Source of the DNA: a virus
Reading direction: 5' to 3' (one strand)
DNA length: 30,947 bases
IMG/VR virus record: IMGVR_UViG_3300021185_001185
Coordinates: 1-30,947 of that record
The position numbers and the translations under genes were made by a program. The first letter of the stretch is position 1, and every line of letters starts with the position of its first letter. Of the stretch, positions 22,492-29,415 are shown one piece after another. The notes under the pieces were generated by a model that saw only the letters and a list, made by a program, of their open reading frames with translations, did not search any database and was not told the DNA's origin.

Positions 22492-22809
22492 TTATCGGTT
22501 ATCCCCTTCGCCCTTTAGGGCATTACGTTGTTGTCTATCTGCTAATTTCTGTAGGTTTAATTCCGCTACATCTTGAAGGGTAAAACCAAGGTGCGTAGAG
22601 AGTTCAGCTATGAACCACAGAACGTCACCCAATTCCTTTTTGAGTCCTTCTTCATTCAACGCACCATCACCACGGTAATATTTAGCCACTTTGTCAGCGA
22701 CCTCTCCTGTCTCAGCGCAGAGGCCAGTGACGCAGTAGGCCATCCCCATCTCTGGGGGATAGACCGCTGTTTGGTGTGCCTGTTCTTGGTATGTATTGAA
22801 GTCAACCAT
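22492..22809 (-). CDS. MazG-like nucleotide pyrophosphohydrolase, 105 aa
   Basis: VTGLCAETGEVADKVAKYYR gives the E-x-x-E pair of the first MazG metal site, and LKKELGDVLWFIAELSTHLG gives the second (E...D). This all-alpha NTP pyrophosphatase fold hydrolyses nucleoside triphosphates, or possibly ppGpp-related compounds, releasing pyrophosphate. Upstream of the reductase it probably tunes nucleotide pools; the substrate cannot be read from sequence. GAGGTGA precedes the ATG at 22809, which overlaps the DUF3310 stop by 8 bp. Confidence 0.88.
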   Translation of the reverse strand: MVDFNTYQEQAHQTAVYPPEMGMAYCVTGLCAETGEVADKVAKYYRGDGALNEEGLKKELGDVLWFIAELSTHLGFTLQDVAELNLQKLADRQQRNALKGEGDNR

Positions 22810-23059
22810 TCTTCACCTCTATGAGTTTGTTTAAGTACCACTGTGCTTTTTTGAGGTCTTCAACACCGTTTTTGTATCTGTATCTCCACAGGTACTTCGC
22901 AATGTTTCCTTGTAGGTAGTATTCGTACCCATCGCCTGTCTGCGCCTTGATTGCATCAATGCACTCCACACCTGTTTGGTTGTAGTGTTTCGGGTTGTTG
23001 ACCACATCTTCCAGCTTCTCCGTTTCAATCTCACGCATTATTCGTCCGTAATCAGTCAT
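22802..23059 (-). CDS. DUF3310 (SaV-like) protein, 85 aa
   Basis: VVNNPKHYNQTGVECIDAIK, LQGNIAKYLWRYRYKNGVED and LKKAQWYLNKLIE are the full DUF3310 signature (N-P-x-H-Y, ECIDAI, GN..KYLWRY..K.G..DL.KA.WYL). It is a small, mostly helical protein found in many phages beside nucleotide and replication genes. Function is unproven; a nucleotide-metabolism link is suggested by gene context. It overlaps the exonuclease end by 8 bp, with GGAG upstream. Confidence 0.88.
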   Translation of the reverse strand: MTDYGRIMREIETEKLEDVVNNPKHYNQTGVECIDAIKAQTGDGYEYYLQGNIAKYLWRYRYKNGVEDLKKAQWYLNKLIEVKNG

Positions 23060-23768
23060 CTGGTGGACTCCATACAGTGTCTTTGGTTTTAAAAGTTAGG
23101 ATGTGAGCCAACCGTGCTGTCACGATGGCATCCTCTTCTGTCTGACCAGCCTTTTCGTAAGCTTTGACAACCTTCTGCCAGACAGTCAGCCCATCATCAG
23201 CATCAAGAACCTTCTCTGCTTTGACAGGGCCAACGCCGATACAGCCTTTGTAGTTGTCGGCGGTATCACCAGTGAGTACTTGCATCCAGAAACTGCGTTC
23301 CCCTTCTTCCTCTGTGATGGTAATAACCTTACCGTCAATGAGGTGGGAGCCAGCTATCTGTCTCAAGTCTTTATCTGGTGACCATACGATGTAGTCCTTT
23401 GGTGACTTAGTTGCGAAAATACCAATAAGGTCATCCGCCTCTAGGCCATCCGTACTCATGGTCTTCATATTACTGACCATCATTTTGCGTACTTGCGGTA
23501 GGCAGACAGGCTTCCGCTTACCAATGCGGTTAGCCTTGTACTCAGGGTCAACATCTTTTCTGAAGACAGGGCCATCAGTTAAGAGAATGAGCGCATTTGA
23601 GCATCCAGCCTGAGATAACAAAGTGGTAATCATATTCTCTGCGTATTGATAAACCTCATCCGCAAAGGAATGCAGAGTCCACAAACCATCACCCCAATCT
23701 ATAGTGTGTTCATTTGCGGTAGCGGCTTGGTAAGCCACAATATCACCGTCAACCAATAGTGTTGTCAT
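23052..23768 (-). CDS. 5'-3' exonuclease, T7 gp6-like (PIN/FEN fold), 238 aa
   Basis: The metal-binding acidic residues are in family order: D7 and D9 (LLVDGDIVAY), FRKDVDPEYKANRIGKR (the clamp region with basic residues), LEADDLIGIFA, WSPDKDLRQI and LTGDTADNYKGCIGVGPVKA (the H3TH turn). T7 gp6 removes RNA primers and degrades host DNA to nucleotides. This protein is shorter than T7 gp6 (about 300-347 aa), mainly at the C-terminus. GAGGT precedes the ATG. An ACACTATAG string near 23699 inside this gene is a weak promoter-like match. Confidence 0.92.
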   Translation of the reverse strand: MTTLLVDGDIVAYQAATANEHTIDWGDGLWTLHSFADEVYQYAENMITTLLSQAGCSNALILLTDGPVFRKDVDPEYKANRIGKRKPVCLPQVRKMMVSNMKTMSTDGLEADDLIGIFATKSPKDYIVWSPDKDLRQIAGSHLIDGKVITITEEEGERSFWMQVLTGDTADNYKGCIGVGPVKAEKVLDADDGLTVWQKVVKAYEKAGQTEEDAIVTARLAHILTFKTKDTVWSPPDD

Positions 23769-23782
23769 TCTGTACCTCGTAC

Positions 23783-24289
23783 CTAAGTGGATAAGTTACG
23801 ATACATTTTTAGTGTATCAGTGGAAAACAGCTTAGACAGGTTGAGAAGGTACATGCGGGAAGCGTAGTTATCACCACCGTTCACCACCTTATGAAAGTCT
23901 AGGTTGTTCACAATTTTCTTGAGGTTCTCAACAGAGAAGAGAAGTCGGCAATAAACATCATCACCAATGGCTAGGTTCTGAACCCAATAGTCTGACTCAG
24001 TAGCGTTGATGCCACTAGGCTTACCATAGGACTGAAACTCAATCGCTATGTTGCCTGTCTTTGACCACATATCTCGTTCTGTCTTTACCTCTACTTTTTT
24101 GTTTTTAAGGATGTTTAGAAACTCATCCTCGTGCAGTTGCCCATAAGCCAAGTCGAGGTCAAACTTCTTACGGTTTGCCTTAGTGGGTTTCAGCCCAATT
24201 TCTTCCGAGTTTGTATTCGCCTGTGAGGGGGACTCTGAGTTTGTAGTACTCTCCCGCTCGTCTGATTGCTTCGACACATAGCTGTCCAA
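23783..24289 (-). CDS. PD-(D/E)XK nuclease-like protein, 168 aa, start uncertain
   Basis: FDLDLAYGQLHEDEFLNIL, KKVEVKTERDMWSKTGNIAI, FQSYGKPSGINATESDYW and VYCRLLFSVENLK. A glutamate in the first helix, the E-V-K strand, and the G-N-x-x-I-E ... G-K-x-S-G-I-x-x-[ST]-x-[AS]-D-Y-W continuation fit PD-(D/E)XK endonuclease-fold proteins found next to DNA polymerase in marine podoviruses. The only start with a good Shine-Dalgarno (AGGAG) is a TTG at 24289, which makes the first 36 residues overlap the DNA polymerase gene. That N-terminus is low in complexity, so a shorter start after 24180 with an unusual codon is possible. Substrate is unknown. Confidence 0.6.
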   Translation of the reverse strand: MDSYVSKQSDERESTTNSESPSQANTNSEEIGLKPTKANRKKFDLDLAYGQLHEDEFLNILKNKKVEVKTERDMWSKTGNIAIEFQSYGKPSGINATESDYWVQNLAIGDDVYCRLLFSVENLKKIVNNLDFHKVVNGGDNYASRMYLLNLSKLFSTDTLKMYRNLST

Positions 24290-25979
24290 TAGTCTCTCCT
24301 AGTTCTTGTTTTACAAGAATCTGTACTTCGTCATGGACAAAGGCCACCTGACGGTAGTCCTCGTTTCTGACGTAGCCTTTTTCTTCTAGTAAATTGTTGA
24401 ACTCAACAACCCAGCGTTTGCAGATAATCGCTCCGCTTCCTTGTAGTAGACTGTTAAGTGATGCGTGTTCATGGCGTACAGGTATCTGTCTCTTATCTAG
24501 AGCGATAAGGTATCCACGTTTAGCCGCTTTGGTTACGGCTGTTCTCAGCTTGTTAATAGCTGGGAAGTTCTTCAGAAACTCTCGCTTGAGAGCCTCACCT
24601 TCTTTACGGCCTTTTCCAACAATCTTGCCGATTTTGTCTGAACCCGCTCCATAAAGCCAGCCATAGATAAAGGTTTTAGCCATGTTACGCGAAGGAAGCC
24701 CAGCGGCTTGTTGATTGGCTGTATGGATATCTCCATTGATAACGATGTCAGCGTATTCGCCATCATCGAACTTAGCCACAAAATGACCAAGCATACGGAG
24801 TTCAAGACCAGCAACATCACAACCCATAACATGCCAACCGTCAGGAGCGTAAAATAGGCTACGACATTCTTCACCGTAAGGAGCAGTGACCGAAGGAATT
24901 TGAGCGCAATTGGGATTTTGATGTGTACAGCGGCTTGTAACCGCTCCCATATGGTTAACACGACCATGTATTACTCCATCTTTACTTAGTTTCATCCAAG
25001 CTTGTTCACCCTCTGCAAGCTGTGATATCCGCTTCTGCACCATAAGGTACTCAGATAACAAAACAGCTTCAGGGTAATCCAAGCCACTTAGGACTTTATC
25101 GTCCACTTTTGGTAGGCCCGTTTCGGTAAATACCTTTGGTTCCCAACCGTGATTTTCTTGGAGCATTCTTGCAATATGCTCACGACTGTTTGGGTTGAAG
25201 GGTATTTCTTTCTTTTTGATAAACGGCACACCTTTGACATACCCACGGGTCACATTGTTTACCTTTGGTATAAACTCAGTCTCCTCAATCCAAGGGGGCT
25301 GTTGCTCTGTCAGTCGGTTTTCAATCTCTAGTCTACGCTCGTTAAGAACGATGAATAGTTCCTGTGCCTTTTGTTCATCAAACGGGAAACCATCCCGTTC
25401 CTGTGTGAGTAGTATTTGGTGTATGTCATGCTCAAGCTGAAGGGCATCCTCACTGTAGTTCAATGCCTCAATTCTCTTGAATAGCTTGACGTTTACTTTG
25501 ACATCCTGACGGCAGTACTGAAGCATCTCATCGCTAAACTCTGCCCAATCAGTAGTCTCACCAAACTGACCCTTATATTCACCAATACGATGACCCCAAG
25601 CTTTCAGGCTATGTGAGCCAATCATCTTTGGCGGTATCTTACCGCTACGGAATAGTTTGAAATCCTTGTCTCTACGGTCAGGCCAGATAGTTCTGGTCAT
25701 AACCAAGGTATCTCTGACAGATATCTGTGTAGTTTTATCTCCTAGAGTTAACTCAGTTAACTGGAAGCCAAGCACCTTTTCGATAACAGGGATATCAAAG
25801 CCCATGATGTTATGTCCTATGATGACATCAGCATTATGAAATACTTGCCAAGCCTCATAGCACTCATCGCCAACCCAGACATACTCTGTGTCGTTGTCTA
25901 CATCACGAGCGACTATGCAGTGGACTTTACTTACGGTGTCCAACAGACCGTCTGTCTCTATATCAAACAGTAATCTCAT
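24180..25979 (-). CDS. DNA polymerase, family A, T7 gp5-like with 3'-5' exonuclease, 599 aa
   Basis: Exonuclease domain: D6/E8 (LLFDIETDG), D62 (GHNIMGFDIP) and D159 (YCRQDV). Polymerase motif A: MGCDVAGLELRMLGHF with D388. Motif B: R431 to Y439 (RNMAKTFIYGWLYGAG). Motif C: FVHDEVQI with H549-D550-E551. It is about 105 residues shorter than T7 gp5. Much of the loss is in the loop before FNPNSREHIARML, where T7 has its 76-residue thioredoxin-binding segment and this protein has roughly 35 residues. Processivity probably does not use thioredoxin as in T7. AGAGGA precedes the ATG. A doubled GTTAAC palindrome is embedded at residues 73-78 (QLTELT). Confidence 0.95.
   Translation of the reverse strand: MRLLFDIETDGLLDTVSKVHCIVARDVDNDTEYVWVGDECYEAWQVFHNADVIIGHNIMGFDIPVIEKVLGFQLTELTLGDKTTQISVRDTLVMTRTIWPDRRDKDFKLFRSGKIPPKMIGSHSLKAWGHRIGEYKGQFGETTDWAEFSDEMLQYCRQDVKVNVKLFKRIEALNYSEDALQLEHDIHQILLTQERDGFPFDEQKAQELFIVLNERRLEIENRLTEQQPPWIEETEFIPKVNNVTRGYVKGVPFIKKKEIPFNPNSREHIARMLQENHGWEPKVFTETGLPKVDDKVLSGLDYPEAVLLSEYLMVQKRISQLAEGEQAWMKLSKDGVIHGRVNHMGAVTSRCTHQNPNCAQIPSVTAPYGEECRSLFYAPDGWHVMGCDVAGLELRMLGHFVAKFDDGEYADIVINGDIHTANQQAAGLPSRNMAKTFIYGWLYGAGSDKIGKIVGKGRKEGEALKREFLKNFPAINKLRTAVTKAAKRGYLIALDKRQIPVRHEHASLNSLLQGSGAIICKRWVVEFNNLLEEKGYVRNEDYRQVAFVHDEVQILVKQELGETIGQLCVEAIRRAGEYYKLRVPLTGEYKLGRNWAETH
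25746..25762. repeat. Doubled GTTAAC palindrome, copy B (inside the DNA polymerase gene)
   Basis: AGTTAACTCAGTTAACT, identical to copy A, read as QLTELT in the exonuclease domain. It is in a different codon phase from copy C. Confidence 0.85.
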
Positions 25980-26003
25980 ATTCGTCCTCTCACTGGAGTA
26001 ACA

Positions 26004-26016
26004 GTTACCAAAGTGG
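26004..26016 (-). repeat. CCACTTTGGTAAC repeat before the DNA polymerase gene
   Basis: This minus-strand 13-mer follows the stop of the upstream small gene directly. The same 13-mer occurs at 29439-29451, also just after a stop codon. Here it runs into GTAACTGTTAC, a small inverted repeat. Confidence 0.5.
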
Positions 26017-26256
26017 TTATGTTAGGTTACACAAAATATCCTTGGATGCTTCGATAAGGTTATTAGCAACAGCTTCATTCTCATCGTGACTGGCATTTTC
26101 GATTACTTCTTTCACTAAGTCATCTAACGAAAGAAGAACTTCAGTACCTTCCTCATCCTCATCACCTGAATATATCGTGACTTGAATGCCCTCTTTTAAG
26201 AGCATTACATCAACGTCCACTTGTACATTGATATGGCTTTTCTGCGGGTCTTCCAT
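26017..26256 (-). CDS. Small acidic hypothetical protein, 79 aa
   Basis: MEDPQKSHINVQVDVDVMLL, then a strongly acidic middle (SGDEDEEGTEVLLSLDDLVK) and a helical end. It lies between helicase and DNA polymerase, where T7 has small genes of the 4.x series. The alternating V-x-V-x-V start suggests beta strands. I recognise no family and no catalytic motif; the acidity could mimic DNA, which is speculation. It overlaps the helicase stop (TAATG). Confidence 0.65.
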   Translation of the reverse strand: MEDPQKSHINVQVDVDVMLLKEGIQVTIYSGDEDEEGTEVLLSLDDLVKEVIENASHDENEAVANNLIEASKDILCNLT

Positions 26257-27884
26257 TAGAACTCCTCATTTTTAGTGCTGTCCTTGAATATAACCTCATC
26301 GTCAATATCGGTTACGGCTAACTCGTTCATACGACCAGTATATTTATCGTATTCTAACATCGAGGCCACACCAGTCTCGCCTGTCCATCGGTTCTTTAGG
26401 ACTCTAACGACAGTAACATTACCTGTCTCTTTGTCCTGTTGGTCACGCTCACAACCCAGAACAACGTCTGAGAGTTGGGCAATACCAGCCGAGCCTCTGA
26501 GTTGGGCAAGGGTAGTTCTAGCACCTTCCTCATGTCCTTTACCTTCAGGACGTTTAAGGTGAGAAACTAATATCAACCCAATCTTTACCTCTTCAACCAA
26601 GGTTCTTAGCTTGGTCATCGTATTATCAATCATGCGGCGTTCATCACCGCTGTCCATGCCTGATACCACGATTGAGATGTGGTCAAGTACAACCCAGCCA
26701 CAGCCACAGCCATTAGCTAAGTAACGAATCTTATCCATGAGATTGTCGCTGTCGGTAGAACCCCAATGGTCATACAGGTAAACACGACCAGTACCCAGAG
26801 TCGCATCAAATGCTTCCTTCAACTCCACATCGTTTACCTCTGTGTTGCCGAGGTGCAATGGTTTGTTAATAGCAAGAGACATTAAACCTAGTGAGGTGCG
26901 TTTTACTGACTCCTCTAGGGCTATGTAGCCCACGCTTTCGCCTTGCTGTAACAAGAAGTGAGCAAACTCTCTACAGAGTTGACTTTTCCCTATGCCGCTA
27001 CCAGCGGTAACAGTTACAATCTCCCCCTTACGGATTCCCAAAGTTTTGGAATTTATTCCGGCGTAGGGGTATTCAAATGACTGAGTATCATCTTCTTTAG
27101 TAACAACATCCCAGAGTTCACTACCGTTTACAATGCCATCAGGCCGATATGACTTAGCCTCAAACATGGCAGTGGAGAGTTCCTTTGTCTGACCGTCAAC
27201 CAACATCTCGTTAGCGTCCTTCAGAGGCAGTGTGGCTATCTTAGCCTTACCAGCAGGGAGAACAGCCGCACATTCTTTTGCCGCAGTCCTACCAGCCTCA
27301 TCGTTGTCAAACATTAGTATTACGTTTTCAAATTTGCAGAGCCACTCAAGTTCTTTTTGTATAGCTTTCTTTGCACCCTTTGAACCCGTGCTAACGGATA
27401 CTACAGGCCATGTCTTGCCAATAACTTGTGATACAGAAAGTGCATCGACCTCGCCTTCAGTCACTACCACTCTCTTGCCGCCATCCCCCCATAACCACTG
27501 ACCATAGAGGCCAGCAGACTTGGTATCCCCAATAAATAGGAAGTCTTTGTTAGGAAAACGTATCTTCTGGGCAACGGTGTTACCACTGTTGTCCTTATAG
27601 TTTGCTATTTGTACGGGTTTACCTTTGAATTTACCAACTTGGTATCCCCATCGCTTGGTTGTCTCCAGAGTAATCTTTCGCTTACCAAGCGTCTTCGCTT
27701 CACCATCTTGAATTAAATCATGGTTCACTTTTGGCTTACTCCCTATTTCATCAGATGTTCCTTCGTAATAACCACAAACAAAGCACCAACCATGTCCATC
27801 ATCATACAGTGCAAAACCGTCAGACGATGGACAGGCTGGACAAGGTGTGTGGGTTACGAAATTGCTTTCGTTGCTGTCCACCAT
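26256..27884 (-). CDS. Primase-helicase, T7 gp4-like, 542 aa
   Basis: The zinc-binding domain has four cysteines (C15, C18, C34, C37) within PCPACPSSDGFALYDDG and CFVCG. The TOPRIM primase domain has VVVTEGEVDAL (E143) and ILMFDNDEAGR (D193, D195). The RecA-like helicase domain has Walker A GSGIGKS (295-301), then YIALEE, the Walker B strand WVVLDHISIVVSG and SHLKRP. The C-terminus ends acidic with a final Phe (NEEF), as in T7 gp4 (DTDF), where it contacts the polymerase. It makes primers and unwinds DNA at the fork. Length is near T7 gp4 (566 aa). Its start lies 31 bp inside the amidase gene. Confidence 0.95.
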   Translation of the reverse strand: MVDSNESNFVTHTPCPACPSSDGFALYDDGHGWCFVCGYYEGTSDEIGSKPKVNHDLIQDGEAKTLGKRKITLETTKRWGYQVGKFKGKPVQIANYKDNSGNTVAQKIRFPNKDFLFIGDTKSAGLYGQWLWGDGGKRVVVTEGEVDALSVSQVIGKTWPVVSVSTGSKGAKKAIQKELEWLCKFENVILMFDNDEAGRTAAKECAAVLPAGKAKIATLPLKDANEMLVDGQTKELSTAMFEAKSYRPDGIVNGSELWDVVTKEDDTQSFEYPYAGINSKTLGIRKGEIVTVTAGSGIGKSQLCREFAHFLLQQGESVGYIALEESVKRTSLGLMSLAINKPLHLGNTEVNDVELKEAFDATLGTGRVYLYDHWGSTDSDNLMDKIRYLANGCGCGWVVLDHISIVVSGMDSGDERRMIDNTMTKLRTLVEEVKIGLILVSHLKRPEGKGHEEGARTTLAQLRGSAGIAQLSDVVLGCERDQQDKETGNVTVVRVLKNRWTGETGVASMLEYDKYTGRMNELAVTDIDDEVIFKDSTKNEEF

Positions 27885-28288
27885 TCCCTCACATCAAAGC
27901 ACGGACAAGCTTTGGCAACATCTGGAAGGTCACAATGACCCAGAACTTCCGCATCGGGATACGGTAGCTTCATCTGGTTCACCAGTTCTTCCAATGATTT
28001 CCATTGCTCATCGGTGTAGTTATTTTCAGGTTCGCCGTTGTCATCAATGCCGCCAACCATGCAGATGCCAATGCTCTTGGAGTTATAACCCCTAGCATGT
28101 GCGCCAGCTTCGTCTAATTCACGACCTTCTTCAACGACACCATCGCGTCTAATGACCCAATGGTATCCAATTTTTCGCCAACCTTTTTGTCTGTGCCATC
28201 GGTCAATCTCTTTAGCATCCGTATTCATGGAAGCCTTGGTTGCGGAACAATGTATGACAATAAAGTCAGTTTCTGTGCGTTTGCTCAT
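27854..28288 (-). CDS. N-acetylmuramoyl-L-alanine amidase, T7 lysozyme gp3.5-like, 144 aa
   Basis: It cleaves the amide bond between MurNAc and L-Ala in peptidoglycan at lysis; in T7 it also binds and inhibits the phage RNA polymerase. The zinc ligands are H13 (IVIHCSATK), H118 (VLGHCDLP) and C128 (KACPCFD), with catalytic Y42 (GYHWVIRRDG) and K126. SHAKGYN of T7 is GAHARGYNSKSIGICMVGG here. I choose ATG 28288: AGGAG lies eight bases upstream and the start overlaps the endonuclease stop (ATGA). The GTG three codons earlier is less likely. It has no signal peptide, so it needs the holin. Confidence 0.95.
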   Translation of the reverse strand: MSKRTETDFIVIHCSATKASMNTDAKEIDRWHRQKGWRKIGYHWVIRRDGVVEEGRELDEAGAHARGYNSKSIGICMVGGIDDNGEPENNYTDEQWKSLEELVNQMKLPYPDAEVLGHCDLPDVAKACPCFDVREWWTATKAIS

Positions 28289-28674
28289 TTTAGCCACTCC
28301 TTTGGTACAACGCCCTCTGCATACAGAAAGCCGTGCTTGTCACACCATGCGGCGCAACTCAGCTTGCTTCCTTGAACACGACCACTAGCGTTCTGAAAGA
28401 CAAAGCGAACCTCAAGGTGAGGACTCTGTTCTTTCAGAAGCTTATGTTTTCGTTGGTCAGCAGATTTGAAGTAACCTTTGGCTTCTACAAACACCCCAGA
28501 TGGTAACCTGAAATCTGGAAGGTAGTTTCGTTCTACTATGTACGGTAAGCGGTGTGCCTCGTATTCGTAGTCTACCTTTTTCTTATCTAAATCTTGGGCA
28601 ACTGTTTGCTCAAACTTAGACCTAAAAGTCTTCGTCTTGGTTTTCGTTGTTGGACTCTTCTTGGAAGAACTCAT
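28285..28674 (-). CDS. Endonuclease I (Holliday junction resolvase), T7 gp3-like, 129 aa
   Basis: The catalytic residues align one to one with T7 gp3: E22 (FRSKFEQTV), D54 (YLPDFRLPSG), E64 and K66 (VFVEAKGYF). HLEVRFVFQNASGRV and the C-terminal VPKEWLK also match. It resolves branched phage DNA before packaging and degrades host DNA. I choose ATG 28674, which leaves 16 residues before FRS, about as in T7. This makes the first 17 codons overlap the end of the ssDNA-binding protein gene in another frame. No strong Shine-Dalgarno precedes it, so it probably depends on translation of the upstream gene. Confidence 0.92.
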   Translation of the reverse strand: MSSSKKSPTTKTKTKTFRSKFEQTVAQDLDKKKVDYEYEAHRLPYIVERNYLPDFRLPSGVFVEAKGYFKSADQRKHKLLKEQSPHLEVRFVFQNASGRVQGSKLSCAAWCDKHGFLYAEGVVPKEWLK

Positions 28675-29254
28675 TGTTATCATCGCTATTATTATTGTTG
28701 TTATCGTGCGAATACCCGTCTTCTTCTCCGAAGCCAAAGCCATCAGCGTTAGACCCACTACGTTCTACAAGTTCGATAATCTGTAGTCCCTTGAAGCGAA
28801 GTGTTACGCCAGCCCCCAGAGTAGGGGTCACCCACTTGTATGGGTCATACGACACCTTGACTGTGGAACCATTACCAACCTCAACGGGTGAAGTAATAGG
28901 CTTGCCTTTGGCATCAAACACAGCCACTCGCATATTCATGGTGGTCTTGTCTTTCTTAGTGATTACAGCGTTCTGCTTAAAGGCAAACTCAAGTTCACCA
29001 GTAGGTGTGCCGTTGTCATCAAGAACCTCAGTGTAGACGGTATTGTTCTTCTTAATCTTCTTCTGAGGACTATTCTCTGTTGCTTCCGCAAGAGATTGGT
29101 CAAGCAAGTCATCAACTCGTTTTGCTAAGTCGATAGCTTCCTGACCACCAATACGAAACTTGGTGTGATACTTACCATCAGCATCAAACTTGGTATCGGG
29201 GGTAAAGGCATAAGTCCAAAAGGCTTTACCTTTGGCAGTGGTTGGAAAACCCAT
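28622..29254 (-). CDS. Single-stranded DNA-binding protein, T7 gp2.5-like, 210 aa
   Basis: An OB-fold protein: VFDAKGKPITSPVEVGNGST and VKVSYDPYKWVTPTLGAGVT with LRFKGLQIIELVE match T7 gp2.5 (DSKGKKMEDVPIIGGGS, SLVPYKWNTAVGASVKLQLE, MLVEL). The tail from about residue 172 is Asn/Asp/Glu-rich and ends NENQDEDF with an aromatic last residue, the feature that lets gp2.5 contact polymerase and helicase. An Asn run (NNNNN) lies in the tail. AGGAG precedes the ATG. Its last 53 bases also encode the start of endonuclease I. Confidence 0.93.
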   Translation of the reverse strand: MGFPTTAKGKAFWTYAFTPDTKFDADGKYHTKFRIGGQEAIDLAKRVDDLLDQSLAEATENSPQKKIKKNNTVYTEVLDDNGTPTGELEFAFKQNAVITKKDKTTMNMRVAVFDAKGKPITSPVEVGNGSTVKVSYDPYKWVTPTLGAGVTLRFKGLQIIELVERSGSNADGFGFGEEDGYSHDNNNNNSDDNNEFFQEESNNENQDEDF

Positions 29255-29269
29255 ACTTGTCTCCTAGTA

Positions 29270-29286
29270 GGTTAACTTAGTTAACT
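29270..29286. repeat. Doubled GTTAAC palindrome, copy E (before the ssDNA-binding protein gene)
   Basis: GGTTAACTTAGTTAACT, one base different from the perfect form. It spans the stop of the 45-aa gene and the gap before the ssDNA-binding gene, and abuts a CTCCGC/GCGGAG hairpin at 29285-29301. Confidence 0.8.
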
Positions 29287-29414
29287 CCGCGCAATGCGGA
29301 GACATCAACGCCAGCTTCAAGAAGCTTGGCAATCAAGTCCGTTGGGATAGCGATATCCCGAAGAACCAGAATCTTGTAAAACGCAATGAGCGTTTCGGTG
29401 TTTGAAATAGTCAT
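29277..29414 (-). CDS. Small hypothetical protein after RNA polymerase, 45 aa
   Basis: MTISNTETLIAFYKILVLRD, then IAIPTDLIAKLLEAGVDVSA and LRGVN. It looks like two or three short helices, with no membrane segment or known motif. A longer in-frame TTG start at 29465 would cross the promoter, so I use ATG 29414. The candidate promoter would start transcripts two bases upstream of this ATG. So the gene would be translated either from longer upstream transcripts, where GGA sits nine bases before the ATG, or from a leaderless one. In this position T7 has small 1.x genes that inhibit host functions; no such role can be shown here. Confidence 0.55.
   Translation of the reverse strand: MTISNTETLIAFYKILVLRDIAIPTDLIAKLLEAGVDVSALRGVN
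29285..29301 (-). other. Short GC hairpin at the end of the 45-aa gene
   Basis: CTCCGC (29285-29290) and GCGGAG (29296-29301) form six pairs around five bases, overlapping the doubled palindrome by two bases. There is no T run, so it is not an ordinary terminator; an RNA processing or mRNA-protecting stem is possible. Confidence 0.45.
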
Positions 29415-29415
29415 G

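Noticed and set aside
23699-23715. ACACTATAG promoter-like string inside the exonuclease gene
   Set aside because: It shares only the downstream half of the SP6-like motif and lacks the GG; kept as a weak note, not a feature.
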